Assembly: GCA_029557905.1 (NCBI GenBank) | Contig: JAKQHR010000157.1 | Span: forward strand, 1 to 32,389 | Length of the DNA: 32,389 nucleotides | Direction: 5' to 3' | Source of the DNA: Verrucomicrobiota bacterium | Lineage (GTDB): Bacteria > Verrucomicrobiota > Kiritimatiellia > JAKQHR01 | Shown here: in pieces, positions 8,675 to 17,517 of the stretch | How the letters are laid out: the number at the start of each line of letters is the position of its first letter | Numbering within the stretch: position 1 is the first letter of the stretch | Position numbers and translations under genes: made by a program | The notes under the pieces: generated by a model | What the model was told of the DNA's origin: nothing | Database searches by the model: none | What the model saw: only the letters and a program-made list of their open reading frames with translations

Positions 8675-9236
8675 GGTCACCCTCCTCCGGCGCGGGAGCA
8701 GACACCGGCAGACCGCTTGACACCACCACCTGGGCGGCGCGGAGCAGCCGGTCGCCCAGCAAGTAGCCGCGACGCGTTTGTGCAATCACCACGTTTTCAG
8801 GATGCTCTTCGGACGGCACGTGGGTAACGGCCTCGTGCCGGTGCGGATCAAATTCCAGCCCTTCCGCGTCCACCGGCTTCAGCCCGAAACGGGAAAGCGC
8901 CGCCAGCAGCTGATCGTTCACCATTTGGAATCCGTCCAGCACGGACTTGTCGGCGTGATGCTTTTCGGCGGTTTTCAGACCCAGCTCGAAATGGTCCAGA
9001 ATAACGAGAAGCTCCATCATCAGATCTTCGTTGGCGCGCTGGTAGACTTCGGTGCGCTCCCGCTCCACCCGGCGGCGGTAGTTTTCGAAATCCGCCTGAA
9101 GGCGGAGCAGCTGCTCCTTCAGTCGCGTCAGTTCAAGCGCGGCGTCATCGGGGGCCGGGGGGGCCGCAGGCGCCTCCGGCGGGGCTGCGGCCGGCGCCGG
9201 CTCCTTTTTGGCGGTGTGTTCTTTTTTTCTGCTCAT
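8661..9236 (-). CDS. grpE: Nucleotide exchange factor GrpE
   Basis: GrpE releases ADP from DnaK. The 191-residue protein has an alanine/proline-rich N-terminus, a long coiled coil ([18 protein letters not shown], with the family motif DFENYRRR), the middle segment [12 protein letters not shown] and the C-terminal beta domain ([26 protein letters not shown]). All family landmarks are present. The ribosome site is modest (AGAGAGG). No CIRCE operator is visible in the 67 bp upstream, and the only upstream neighbours are the partner-switch genes, so the mode of heat regulation is not evident. Confidence 0.95.
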   Translation of the reverse strand: MSRKKEHTAKKEPAPAAAPPEAPAAPPAPDDAALELTRLKEQLLRLQADFENYRRRVERERTEVYQRANEDLMMELLVILDHFELGLKTAEKHHADKSVLDGFQMVNDQLLAALSRFGLKPVDAEGLEFDPHRHEAVTHVPSEEHPENVVIAQTRRGYLLGDRLLRAAQVVVSSGLPVSAPAPEEGDHGGE

Positions 9237-9303
9237 GCTGAAAACCTCTCTATGCGATAAACGGTGTATTTATTCTGCGGACACGGCCTGCAGCGGAAGC
9301 GCA

Positions 9304-9756
9304 CTATATCTTCTTTATCATCCGAAGGCAGTGGCCCAGAGGCGTTCCGGTCCTGTAGGACAGTTCGTCCACGAACTGCTGAATCACAAAGAGTCCCGCG
9401 GCGGCGGGATCTTCCTCCCCGTACCATGTCTTCGGATCTGCCGGGGCACCCACCTCGATGGGATCTCCGCCATGACAAATCTCCACAACGACCTGCTTGT
9501 CCTCCTGATACAGCCGAAGGGTCAGATTCCCCTGCCCGCCGGCGCCCTGTGACGAGGCTGCCCGTGCCGCATAAATGATGGATGACGCCTCATCGGCCGC
9601 CATCTCCATCTGGGCGGTCTTGAATTCGCTCATTCCCGCATGAACGCAGGTGTCCACAATGGCCTGCCGAATGATTCGCGCATAACTGCCATGCAGGGGC
9701 GTATGAAGAATCACCACTCCTCCGGAAGGAGAATGGATTTCTGACGGGAGGCCCAT
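9304..9756 (-). CDS. HATPase-like anti-sigma factor homologue with a degenerate ATP site
   Basis: The 150-residue protein has the size and layout of RsbW/SpoIIAB-type serine kinases, which bind a sigma factor or a STAS protein. MEMAADEASSIIYAA occupies the place of the N-box, and AAGLFVIQQFVDEL that of the G2 helix. The N-box asparagine (E-A-x-x-N) is isoleucine here, confirmed as ATC in the DNA. The D-x-G motif of the G1 box reads EICHGGDP without the aspartate. Both residues normally hold Mg-ATP, so kinase activity is doubtful. It lies 12 bp after the STAS gene on the same strand. A binding-only partner is the likely role. Alternatively, it is a diverged subfamily with shifted motifs. Confidence 0.65.
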   Translation of the reverse strand: MGLPSEIHSPSGGVVILHTPLHGSYARIIRQAIVDTCVHAGMSEFKTAQMEMAADEASSIIYAARAASSQGAGGQGNLTLRLYQEDKQVVVEICHGGDPIEVGAPADPKTWYGEEDPAAAGLFVIQQFVDELSYRTGTPLGHCLRMIKKI

Positions 9757-9768
9757 TCCCGCGTCCCC

Positions 9769-10116
9769 CTAACCGGCAAAACTGCTGACCGCCTGCCCCA
9801 CTTCCGGATGGATTTCAAGGATCTTGTGAAATCCAAGCAGCTCCACGATGTTGTAAATCTTCGCAGAAAGCTTCGCGAGTTTCAGGTCGCCGTTCTGCTC
9901 GCGGGCGCGGCGGGCAAATCCGATCAGGGCCCCCAGCGCGGCGGAGCTGATGTAGTCAAGGCCTTCGCAATCGAGCACGACGCGGTTCCGGCTGTTTTCG
10001 CGAAGCTGATTGAGGGCCGTCTCAAGACGGGGAAATGAATAAGCATCCAGTGAGCCGTCCAGATGCAGGATATCCAGCTGTCCGTTCTCTTCGCGCTGTA
10101 TTACACATTCCTTCAT
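9769..10116 (-). CDS. STAS-domain anti-sigma factor antagonist
   Basis: A single STAS domain of 115 residues, as in RsbV/SpoIIAA. The phosphorylation-site region reads LDYISSAALGAL, with the conserved Ser in the usual D-x-x-SSA context. GSLDAYSFPRLETAL near residues 21-35 and the C-terminal ILEIHPEVGQAV also fit the fold. A good ribosome site (GGAG) lies 8 bp before the ATG. It sits between the RsbU-like phosphatase gene and the HATPase-like gene, the expected order for a partner-switch module in which the phosphatase resets this protein. Confidence 0.88.
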   Translation of the reverse strand: MKECVIQREENGQLDILHLDGSLDAYSFPRLETALNQLRENSRNRVVLDCEGLDYISSAALGALIGFARRAREQNGDLKLAKLSAKIYNIVELLGFHKILEIHPEVGQAVSSFAG

Positions 10117-10149
10117 AGATTCATCTCCATCTGTAAACCATGCCGCATA

Positions 10150-11598
10150 TTATGGCAGTTTCCGCAGAGCAATCAAGGTCATATCATCGTATTGTGGGGC
10201 ATCGCCGATGAAGCGAACCACCCTCTGCTGCAGATTGTTGATCACGCTGTGGGCCCCTTCGCAGGCGGAACTGCTGACCGCTTCAAGGAAGTTATCCACG
10301 CCCCACTCCTCCTGCCGGGCGTTCATGGCCTCCGTAATGCCGTCGGTGCAGGCCACGAGCACATCGCCGGGGCCAAGGACAACGCTGCAGTCCTGCAGAA
10401 TCCGGTCAAACTGCTCGTGCAGGCCAAGGCCCACGGCCAGACCCGGCGAATCCAGAATCTCGGCGGCGCGGGCGGCATCCGCATGAAACAGAACCGGCCG
10501 CTCATGACCTGCGCGCGCAAGAGTCAGCCGGCTGGTTTGAGTGTTGAGAACCATATAGAGCATGCTCACAAACATGTCTTCCGCGAAGTCTGAGCGCATC
10601 AGGCGGTTGACCGCCCGAAGCACTTCCGCGGGGCTGGTCTGCCCAACCGCCGTCGAACGCAGAATGCTCCGGCAGATCGCCATCATAATGGCTCCGCTGA
10701 TCCCCTTGCCGGACACATCGGCAATCGCTATGCCCCAGTGAATGTCATCAATCTGGATCACATCATAATAGTCTCCGCCGACCTCCAGCGCCGGGAGATT
10801 GGAGGCCGCCACCTCAAACCCGCTGATTCTCGGCAGATGTTTCGGAAGCAGCAGAGACTGAATCTTGCGGGCAATCTCAAGATCGCGGTCCAGCCGCTGT
10901 TTCGCGTCAAGGGCCTCGCGCAAACGGAAAAAATGAACCGACACCGAGGCCTGATCGGCCAGCGCCTGCAGCAGGTTCAGGTCCGCCTGAATAAAAGGGG
11001 CGCCATCCACGCGATTGACCACCGCCAGCACACCCATCACTTCCTGCTGAAAACGCATCGGAACCAGCACAAGCGAGCGGATTTTGAGAAAATCCTCCGC
11101 ATAGGCCGGGACCCGCACATCCCGCTCGGCATCGGCAATCAGCTCGGCCGTTCCAAGATCCGCGACAGTTCCGATCAGTCCCTCGCCCAGCGACACCGCA
11201 TGCCGGCGCACCATTTCCTCGACATGCTGCGACTTGCTGACCGCGCGGTCTATGCCCGGATCAGGCCTCCCGGAAAGAGGGGGGAAGATGCCGGTAATGG
11301 CGCGCGGCTCCAGCTTGTTTCCCTCGCCCCGCAGATAAATCGCACCGGCCCCGGCCTTCGCCGTTCGCAGGGCATAGAAGAGAACCCGCTTGAGCAGCTG
11401 ATCCATGTCCGCCGAGCCGTCCCCGATGAACACCTCGCTGACATCATGCACGAAACTGTAGATCACCTCTTTTTCCTGCAGCATCGCGTCACGCAGAACA
11501 CGCAGGCGGCGGTTGCGCACAAACAGAATAATCAGCATGCCGGCCAGTGCCAGAAAAAGCACAGCCAGAACCAGACACAATGCGGCGTCAGTGTTCAC
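10150..11598 (-). CDS. RsbU/SpoIIE-like PP2C phosphatase with GAF domain
   Basis: The 482-residue membrane protein has one N-terminal membrane segment (residues about 5-27), a linker helix, a GAF domain (about 65-220, containing GEGLIGTVADLG and LVLVPMRFQQEVMGVLAVVNR) and a C-terminal PP2C domain. The metal-binding aspartates are in GGDYYD, DVSGKG, TDGITEA and DDMT, all intact. Such enzymes dephosphorylate STAS proteins in response to a signal sensed by the GAF domain. The start is GTG at 11596-11598, overlapping the upstream STAS gene by 11 bp. The STAS gene 33 bp downstream encodes the likely substrate. Confidence 0.9.
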   Translation of the reverse strand: MNTDAALCLVLAVLFLALAGMLIILFVRNRRLRVLRDAMLQEKEVIYSFVHDVSEVFIGDGSADMDQLLKRVLFYALRTAKAGAGAIYLRGEGNKLEPRAITGIFPPLSGRPDPGIDRAVSKSQHVEEMVRRHAVSLGEGLIGTVADLGTAELIADAERDVRVPAYAEDFLKIRSLVLVPMRFQQEVMGVLAVVNRVDGAPFIQADLNLLQALADQASVSVHFFRLREALDAKQRLDRDLEIARKIQSLLLPKHLPRISGFEVAASNLPALEVGGDYYDVIQIDDIHWGIAIADVSGKGISGAIMMAICRSILRSTAVGQTSPAEVLRAVNRLMRSDFAEDMFVSMLYMVLNTQTSRLTLARAGHERPVLFHADAARAAEILDSPGLAVGLGLHEQFDRILQDCSVVLGPGDVLVACTDGITEAMNARQEEWGVDNFLEAVSSSACEGAHSVINNLQQRVVRFIGDAPQYDDMTLIALRKLP

Positions 11599-12166
11599 TT
11601 GAAAGACGATCTCCCCGGGCCGGATTCACGCCGTTTTTCTTCAAGTCCTCACGCAGATAGGTGAGCACATCCTTGAACTTGGGCCTGTTCTCGGGAAAAA
11701 CTTCAACCAGCGTCTCGTGCGCCTCCAGCATGGTCTGGGCCATTTCCCGCCGGTCCGGACTTTCATCGCTGAGCCGGTCAAGCTGGTCTTCCCGGAAATG
11801 CCCGGCCAGATCCTCGGGCGCCTCGCCCGGCATCCAGGTCTCCACCATCTGGTCCAGTCCCAGTGTGGCGAGCAGTCCGCGTGTGCGGCCCGACAGGTTG
11901 ATCATTTGAATGATCCCGCCCGTCGCCTCCTTCAGCCTCACCGCCACACCCGCAAGAACCCCCATAAAGGTGCTGTCCATGCCGATGCAGGTTTCCATGT
12001 TCATGATGATCCGGGAGACTCCCCGCTCAATGGCCGCACCGCAAAACGCCTTCAGCGCGGGACTGCACTTGAACGAGGCGCGCCCCTGCACCCGAATGAG
12101 CGCGGTATCGGTCTGAAGGCTCACAAAAATGTTATCCGTGAACTTGCTGTTAACTCTGTCGGGCAT
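11588..12166 (-). CDS. STAS-domain protein with C-terminal extension
   Basis: The N-terminal 110 residues form a STAS domain: RIIMNMETCIGMDSTFMGVLAG has the phosphorylatable Ser in the DSTF context, and IIQMINLSGRTRGLLATLGL follows. The last 75 residues are a charged helical extension (REDQLDRLSDESPDRREMAQ) not found in minimal RsbV proteins, possibly a docking arm. I prefer the ATG at 12166 because GGGA lies 9 bp upstream. An ATG at 12175 and a GTG at 12202 are in frame. It leads the partner-switch operon and overlaps the phosphatase gene, so it may be an upstream STAS switch controlling that enzyme. Confidence 0.8.
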   Translation of the reverse strand: MPDRVNSKFTDNIFVSLQTDTALIRVQGRASFKCSPALKAFCGAAIERGVSRIIMNMETCIGMDSTFMGVLAGVAVRLKEATGGIIQMINLSGRTRGLLATLGLDQMVETWMPGEAPEDLAGHFREDQLDRLSDESPDRREMAQTMLEAHETLVEVFPENRPKFKDVLTYLREDLKKNGVNPARGDRLSSEH

Positions 12167-12303
12167 TTCGACCATTCCCAAAATATCCGAAGAACCTAAC
12201 ACCCGGAGAAATGCCTGTCAATCGCGGCGGCCGAAAAGGCGCGCTTCTCCCTTGATGTATTCTCGAGAATGTGGCAGTCTCTCAGAAAATACGAGGTGGT
12301 CCA

Positions 12304-12756
12304 ATGACTGAGCAGCTGAAAAACGACAACGCGGAAATTCTGGATACCGATATTGTCTTTAATTGCCCCCATTGCACCAAAAGCCTGGTGATCGACCAGT
12401 CGGCGGCCGGCATGCTGGTGAAATGCACCGACTGCGGAGAGGAAATCGAGGTTCCGGGAGGCGCTGTGGAGGAGGAGGCACTTCACGAGCAGGCGGAAGC
12501 CCCCGAAGCCATCCCCACGGTGCTGGATTCTGCCGCCGAAGACCTGGCCGCCGCCCTCGCCGCATCGCAGCAGAAAGTCCAGGAGCTGGTGGCGGAAAAA
12601 CAGGAAATCAACAAGCGCCGGATGCACCTTGAGGACGAGCGCATGGCCAATCTCAACCGTTTCAAGCTCATTTCGAGGGAAATGAACACCATCACCGCGG
12701 CCGTGGGCCGCATCATGAACGCCCTGAGAAACGTGGAGTCCGGCGGGAAATCCTGA
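12304..12756 (+). CDS. Zinc-ribbon coiled-coil protein
   Basis: The 150-residue protein carries a zinc ribbon near residues 20-50 (CPHC then CTDC, of the MJ0042-like form F-x-CPHC...AG...V-x-C-x-x-C-x-x-x-x-x-VP). An acidic linker follows, then a long helix with heptads (AASQQKVQELVAEKQEINKR). The tail is short and partly hydrophobic. The start is supported by GAGGTGG just before the ATG. Similar small proteins are common in PVC bacteria, but their function is not established. The gene diverges from the partner-switch operon, with the palindrome ATTCTCGAGAAT at 12259-12270 in the shared intergenic region. Confidence 0.75.
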   Translation: MTEQLKNDNAEILDTDIVFNCPHCTKSLVIDQSAAGMLVKCTDCGEEIEVPGGAVEEEALHEQAEAPEAIPTVLDSAAEDLAAALAASQQKVQELVAEKQEINKRRMHLEDERMANLNRFKLISREMNTITAAVGRIMNALRNVESGGKS

Positions 12757-12768
12757 AACCGCGCGCGG

Positions 12769-13571
12769 TCAGGATTGTCCGGTCAGCACGAGCACTTCTT
12801 CGCGCGTGAGCTTCTCGCGGCCGCCCTCCAGGGCATCCAGCGTGGCTTTGGCCAGCGTCAGCGGAATCTGGCAGAAATCGCGCGCCGGACCGGCTGACAG
12901 ATATTCCATGTATGCGTCGGCCCGCTCGAACTGCTTTCGGATGTAGGCGCACATGCGGTCGAAGCCCCATCCGTCGGGGAAATAATTGACTCCGCGGCGG
13001 CGATCCTCATCGCGGTTGCGAAGAATGTTCACCGCCTGCAGACTGCGGCCGAAGCCAACGGCATCTTCGCGCGGCGCCTCGGTGCCGTCATGCCAGGCCC
13101 AAAGATCAGTCAGAAGCAGCCCCACGCTTCCGGCCACGTCATACGTGTATTCATCCAAGTCTGCTTCCGTGCGGATGCTCCAGTTGCGGTCAACCCAGGC
13201 CGCCATCCGTTCAGCCATGACGGAAGTGCCCTTCGAAATCAGCGGCCGAACAGCCGCGGGGCCATGGCGGCATAGGAACAGATGTTCAGCGTGACTTTGG
13301 GAAGCGCCTTGCGCGAGGGGGCAAAAAGAGTTTTCATGGCGCCCTTCGCATTTTCTCCGGGCTCGCGCAGGAGTTCCGCAATCCCGTTCAGAAGGCGGAT
13401 TTTTTCGTCCGCAGGCAGATGGGGATGATCCTCGATTTCGTCAATGGCGCGGAAGCAGAGACAGGCCGATCCCACCGCGCTGCGCAGTTTTCCGGGCAGC
13501 CGCACAATCGGAATATAGAAAGTCCTGCTGGTGCTTTTTAAAACTTCCAGCGCTGAGCTGTTCAATGTCAT
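12769..13571 (-). pseudogene. Squalene/phytoene synthase family gene, interrupted by a frameshift
   Basis: Two frames together cover one trans-isoprenyl diphosphate synthase. The 5' part starts at ATG 13571 with LKSTSRTFYIPIVRLP, carries the first Asp-rich motif (FRAIDEIEDH) and ends at TGA 13239-13241 after NICSYAAMAPRLFGR. The 3' part is in the -1 frame and reads ISKGTSVMAERMAAW, DEYTYDVAGSVGLLL and the second motif region NILRNRDEDRRRGVNYFP, ending at 12769. Family members read through this junction without a break, so one base is missing near 13240 relative to an intact gene. The window alone cannot tell a real mutation from an assembly error. An intact protein would make squalene or phytoene from prenyl diphosphates. 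Confidence 0.82.
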
Positions 13572-13721
13572 GGGCGGAAAGATAGCCGAGAACCGGGAGA
13601 TGCGCAACCATCGGAAGAATCAATCCTCGCACCGGTCGCGACAGCGCGCGACCCCCCGAATGAGGATATTGGCGTTTGACGCACCGAACTGGAGGGCGGA
13701 ACTCCGCGCCGCCGGCGCCCG

Positions 13722-14759
13722 TTAATCATCGCAGACAATGCTGTAGACAATCAGGCGCAGGAGAAACCGGTACCAGCGCACGTGCTTTTTCTCGAAAGCG
13801 GTCTGGGCCCAGGCCAGCGCGGCCATCTGGCGCAGTCTGGGCATGAGGTTCATGGCCCGGGCGATTTCCTCGCCATAAATCATCGCCTCGCGCTTTTGGA
13901 GCCGCGCAATCAGCTTGCGGATCAGCGGCCCGACCAGAAAAAACCAGACCGCCAGAACCGCCGTTGTGCGGACAAGAACATAAATACACTTCGCACGGGC
14001 CGATCCCTCCCCGGCCTGCATGCCGCCGAACACGAATACGATCATCAGCAGGATCAGCAGCCCCGGAAGCATCCGGCGCAGCGGCCACTTGCGGCGGGCC
14101 TTCTCCGGCAGCCGGATGGCGTCGTCCGGTATTTTCAGGTCGGGCTTCGCCTCGCGGTACTGTTCGAGCATCCTCTGCACACGCGAAGGAATGCGGCCCG
14201 CAAGCCATCCGACAATCACGCCGCCAATCAGATAATAAACGGTGAATATTGAAATCAGCCAGAAACTCGCGTTTTCCATTTTGGAGCTCAGTCCCCATTG
14301 AGCGCTCAGCTTCTGCCCGATCACGTCGATGGCTTCCCAAACCGATTTTCCGTAAATCAGCGTCATCACGATAAACTTCTGGCCGACCCCCTCCAGCAAG
14401 GCAAGAATGCCGAGCATCATGGCGGGAAGCCGGATGCCCGGCAGCCAGCGGAACAAAAACGACGCGAGCAGGCCCTGAAACAGCACGGCAAAGTATGCGG
14501 GAATGGGGGTGTGCGGGCTGACGCTCGCCTTGATGATCAGCACCACGATCATTGATTTGAGGAGGACAGATATCCGCCGTTCCGCGAAGAACGCAATCAG
14601 CGTGATCAAAATGATGGCCGTCGAGCCGACCACAATGCCCGTGAACGGGATTTTCAGCGCGTGGATCACGCCGCCGAGTCCGGCTTCAGTCAGCCCCCAA
14701 AGCGCGGTCAGCCGCGTGATGACCTGCTGGCGGTTTTCGGATTTGTCTATTTCTCCCAT
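13722..14759 (-). CDS. Integral membrane protein of the ModE-linked operon, function unknown
   Basis: The 345-residue protein has about eight hydrophobic segments. Segments 1-6 fill residues 25-200 (HALKIPFTGIVVGSTAIILI, KSMIVVLIIKASVSPHTP, YFAVLFQGLLASFLF and others). A cytoplasmic stretch with RVQRMLEQYREAKPDLKIP follows, and two more segments lie near residues 225-285. The N-terminal half resembles ECF-type substrate-binding or permease membrane proteins in outline only; no family is recognised. The start (ATG 14759) overlaps the methyltransferase gene by 13 bp, so it is the last gene of the regulator-receptor-methyltransferase operon. Its place beside a TonB receptor makes an inner-membrane transporter plausible. 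No ABC ATPase gene is present in the window. Confidence 0.65.
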   Translation of the reverse strand: MGEIDKSENRQQVITRLTALWGLTEAGLGGVIHALKIPFTGIVVGSTAIILITLIAFFAERRISVLLKSMIVVLIIKASVSPHTPIPAYFAVLFQGLLASFLFRWLPGIRLPAMMLGILALLEGVGQKFIVMTLIYGKSVWEAIDVIGQKLSAQWGLSSKMENASFWLISIFTVYYLIGGVIVGWLAGRIPSRVQRMLEQYREAKPDLKIPDDAIRLPEKARRKWPLRRMLPGLLILLMIVFVFGGMQAGEGSARAKCIYVLVRTTAVLAVWFFLVGPLIRKLIARLQKREAMIYGEEIARAMNLMPRLRQMAALAWAQTAFEKKHVRWYRFLLRLIVYSIVCDD

Positions 14760-15541
14760 GAAATCAGGGCCCACTCGATAGGATGTTTATGCACGCGCTC
14801 ATCATCCGTGCCGCGCGGAAGGTTTTCAAAAAAATCACGCAGTTTCCGCGTCTCGTCGGAGGACAGTGTGTCAAGGCTCCACTCCACGCGTTTGCGGAAC
14901 GCCTCGAAATCCGGATATGCAGAGTGCTTGTCCTCGGTCCGGATAGTGGACAGTTTCGGCTTCATGCCCAGCTGTTTCAGAATGTTCACCACCAGCATGT
15001 GATCGGGCCGAGGAATCAGCTTGCGGCCGATGGCTTCATAGATCGCCTCGTCGAGATAACTCGGCCCGATGCGGTAGGTGACGTAAATCCGGCGCTGGGC
15101 GTGCGCATGCAGTTTTTGCAGCGCCCACGCCATGTCATCCACATCAAGACAGCGCGAGGCAATTACAATGTCGGCGGGAGGAATGTCGCTCCAGTCATCC
15201 TCCCATGACCGCAAAACAATCGTGGCGTTTTCAAGGCCGGCCTTTTTCGCATTGGCCCGTGCGGCCTCCAGCATGCCGGGCGAAAAATCGAGGCCATAGC
15301 CCCGTTTCAGTTTTCCGCACAGCGGAATCAGCAGATTGCCGACCCCGCATCCGACATCCAGCACACTTTCGCAGCCGGAAATGTCCACAGCGCTGAGAAA
15401 ATCGCGGGTATACGAGTTGTCGAGAAGGTTGCCCTCATTCATGCGTTCGGCGCGGCGGCCCCATTCCTCCGGGGTCTTGGAACGCGAAGGAACGGCCGCG
15501 CGCGCGCGCCGGTACAGTTCAATGTAATCGGGACCGCCCAT
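14747..15541 (-). CDS. Class I SAM-dependent methyltransferase
   Basis: The 264-residue protein has the SAM-binding motif VLDVGCGVGNLL (residues about 60-71), the acidic end of strand 2 in YGLDFSPGMLEAARANAKKAG, and motif II-like IPPADIVIASRCL. The C-terminal part (PRPDHMLVVNILKQLGMKP) matches small-molecule methyltransferases of the Methyltransf_11/25 type rather than DNA or rRNA enzymes. The ATG at 15541 shares its A with the TonB receptor stop (TGATG). The substrate is unknown. In this operon it could modify a metal-binding compound or a cofactor, but that is inference from position only. Confidence 0.82.
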   Translation of the reverse strand: MGGPDYIELYRRARAAVPSRSKTPEEWGRRAERMNEGNLLDNSYTRDFLSAVDISGCESVLDVGCGVGNLLIPLCGKLKRGYGLDFSPGMLEAARANAKKAGLENATIVLRSWEDDWSDIPPADIVIASRCLDVDDMAWALQKLHAHAQRRIYVTYRIGPSYLDEAIYEAIGRKLIPRPDHMLVVNILKQLGMKPKLSTIRTEDKHSAYPDFEAFRKRVEWSLDTLSSDETRKLRDFFENLPRGTDDERVHKHPIEWALISWEK

Positions 15542-17517
15542 CACCAGTCCACGCGGCATCCGGCCCAAACGGCGCGTCCGGGCATCGGGCCGTCGCCGAT
15601 GTCGTAGTCCTCGTCGAGAATGTTTTCGACACGGGCAATCAGCGTGGCCCGCTCAAAGATCTTCTGCTCAATGCCGGCATCCCAGATGAAGTAATCCGGA
15701 AGCTCGCGCGTGGATTCGGTTTTGGTCATCTTGTCGAAGATATATTCCCGCGCATCCTCGACATAGTTGAACTGCGTGAAAAGCGATGTTCCCTTGAATA
15801 TTTTCCAGCGCGCCTCGCCGTTGATGCGGTGCTGCGGCAGATACGGAAGGCGGCGGTCCTTGTCTTCGTCCACCGCGTCCAGCAGGGTGTAGTTAAGGCT
15901 CAGCGTGAGATTTTCAACGGGCACGACCGTGGTTCCGAGTTCCAGTCCGCGGGTCACGGCATGGCCGATGTTCTCGTAGCGCGTGTCGCCCTCCGGAGTG
16001 TTGACCGAGAGGATCATGTCGCGGATATCGTTGTTGAAGGCCGCGGCGCTGATCGCAACAGGCACTTTAAAGGGCAAACTGATTTCCGTTCCGGCGTCAA
16101 CGGTGTCCGTGTATTCCGGATCGAGATCCGGATTGCCGCCGGCGTGCGAAGAATAGAGCTCCTTCATGTGCGGGAAGCGCGTTTTGCGACCCGCGCCCGC
16201 GTACACATCGATATCTTCGGTGACCGCCCAGCGCGCGCCGGCCTGCGGATTGACGGAATCAATGTCGTCGCCGGGATCCACGTCCGTCGAACGGAGCGGG
16301 CGGTACAGGTCATAGCCCGCGCCGACCACAGCCAGAAGCGAGTCCCATTTCCATTCGTTTTCGAGCGCAAGCTCCCATGTTTCGGTTTCATAAACCGCTT
16401 CATCGCCCCAGCCGGGATTGGGAATCGCGCCATCGAAGGCTCGCGTGTTAAGCTCCCGCTGTTTGCTTTGTTCAAACTGATAGCCGGCCTGCGCGCGGAG
16501 CACGCTGTTTTCCAGCATGTTCCAGTCGGCGCGGGCCGAACCGCCGGCGCTGTAGTCATCATAAACGCTTTCATCAAACCACACCTTCCCGCCCACGGCC
16601 CTTGTGGCCTCCGCATCATCCACCAGCGTGTCGTCGTGCTTGAAATAAAACGCGCGGCCCAACAGCTTCACCGGGCCGGCCTGATGCTCGCCCGCGAGGT
16701 TCAGGTGCCACTGCGTCCACTCGGTGAAGCGCCACACGCGGTTGTATTCCGTCGGAATGCCCATTTCATTGTCGTGCCAGTCCGCGCTCAGATAGAGCTT
16801 GGTATCCTCCGTGTCATAGCCGATTTTCCCGGTGATTGCCCGCTTGTCATAATCGCTGTTCTCGCGCAGTCCGCCGTTCTCGTGATACGAAGAGTTTCGG
16901 CCCGTGTTCCGGTCTTCCGGATCAAAATCATCGGACACGAAATAGCCGTCGCTCGTCTGATACGCCGCCGTTGCAAATATGTTGATGTTGCTGACCTGGC
17001 TCCCTCCGCTTCCGGACAGGTGCAGGGTGGAGTTGTCCGAGGCCTGCACCTCGGCGGATGCGGAAGGCTCCGGGCCGCCCTTCTTGGTGATGATGTTGAC
17101 CACGCCGCCCATGCTGTTGGCGCCGTACAGAACAGACGGGATGCCCTTGACCACCTTGATGCCGGAAATAGCGGCGGATGGAATCTGCGAAAGGTCAATG
17201 GTGCGGAAGAAGGTCTCGTTGGCGGGAATGCCGTCCACCAGCACCTTCAGTTCGCTTTCCGAAAATCCGCGGATGTTCACGTGCCGGGAATTCTTGCCGG
17301 GGTTCAGCATGTACACACCCGGAACCAGCCGCAGTGCCGCATCGGCCGTCTGCGCGCCCAGCGCGCGGATGTCGGGCTCCGTCACAATGGCTTGCGAGGT
17401 CACGGGAAGCTGCTCCAGCCGGTCTCCGGTGATATTCACATCGCCCAGTTCAAATACCTGCTCCTGGGCGCCCACAGCCGCGCCGGCCAGCATTAAAACC
17501 ATCATGATCTTCTTCAT
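15541..17517 (-). CDS. TonB-dependent outer-membrane receptor
   Basis: The 658-residue protein has a signal peptide (MKKIMMVLMLAGAAVGA), a plug domain (residues about 35-150: LRLVPGVYMLNPGKNSRHVN, IRGFSESELKVLVDGIP, IKVVKGIPSVLYGANSMGG, VVNIITKKGG) and a 22-strand-size barrel ending in an aromatic residue (CRVDW). Its length is like BtuB and smaller siderophore receptors, which import scarce ligands with energy from TonB. No tonB, exbB or exbD gene is in the window. The ATG overlaps the regulator stop (ATGA). Linkage to a ModE-like regulator and its operator suggests an oxyanion- or metal-complex ligand, possibly molybdate or tungstate in chelated form. Confidence 0.93.
   Translation of the reverse strand: MKKIMMVLMLAGAAVGAQEQVFELGDVNITGDRLEQLPVTSQAIVTEPDIRALGAQTADAALRLVPGVYMLNPGKNSRHVNIRGFSESELKVLVDGIPANETFFRTIDLSQIPSAAISGIKVVKGIPSVLYGANSMGGVVNIITKKGGPEPSASAEVQASDNSTLHLSGSGGSQVSNINIFATAAYQTSDGYFVSDDFDPEDRNTGRNSSYHENGGLRENSDYDKRAITGKIGYDTEDTKLYLSADWHDNEMGIPTEYNRVWRFTEWTQWHLNLAGEHQAGPVKLLGRAFYFKHDDTLVDDAEATRAVGGKVWFDESVYDDYSAGGSARADWNMLENSVLRAQAGYQFEQSKQRELNTRAFDGAIPNPGWGDEAVYETETWELALENEWKWDSLLAVVGAGYDLYRPLRSTDVDPGDDIDSVNPQAGARWAVTEDIDVYAGAGRKTRFPHMKELYSSHAGGNPDLDPEYTDTVDAGTEISLPFKVPVAISAAAFNNDIRDMILSVNTPEGDTRYENIGHAVTRGLELGTTVVPVENLTLSLNYTLLDAVDEDKDRRLPYLPQHRINGEARWKIFKGTSLFTQFNYVEDAREYIFDKMTKTESTRELPDYFIWDAGIEQKIFERATLIARVENILDEDYDIGDGPMPGRAVWAGCRVDW

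Noticed and set aside
9237-9303. CIRCE heat-shock operator before grpE
   Set aside because: No TTAGCACTC/GAGTGCTAA inverted repeat is present.
13235-13245. Programmed -1 frameshift in the squalene/phytoene synthase gene
   Set aside because: No slippery heptamer precedes the stop and no downstream stem-loop is evident; a mutation or sequence error is simpler.
15829-17496. Long plus-strand open frame opposite the TonB receptor gene
   Set aside because: Its composition is that of an antisense shadow; the minus-strand frame has all receptor motifs and fits the operon overlaps.
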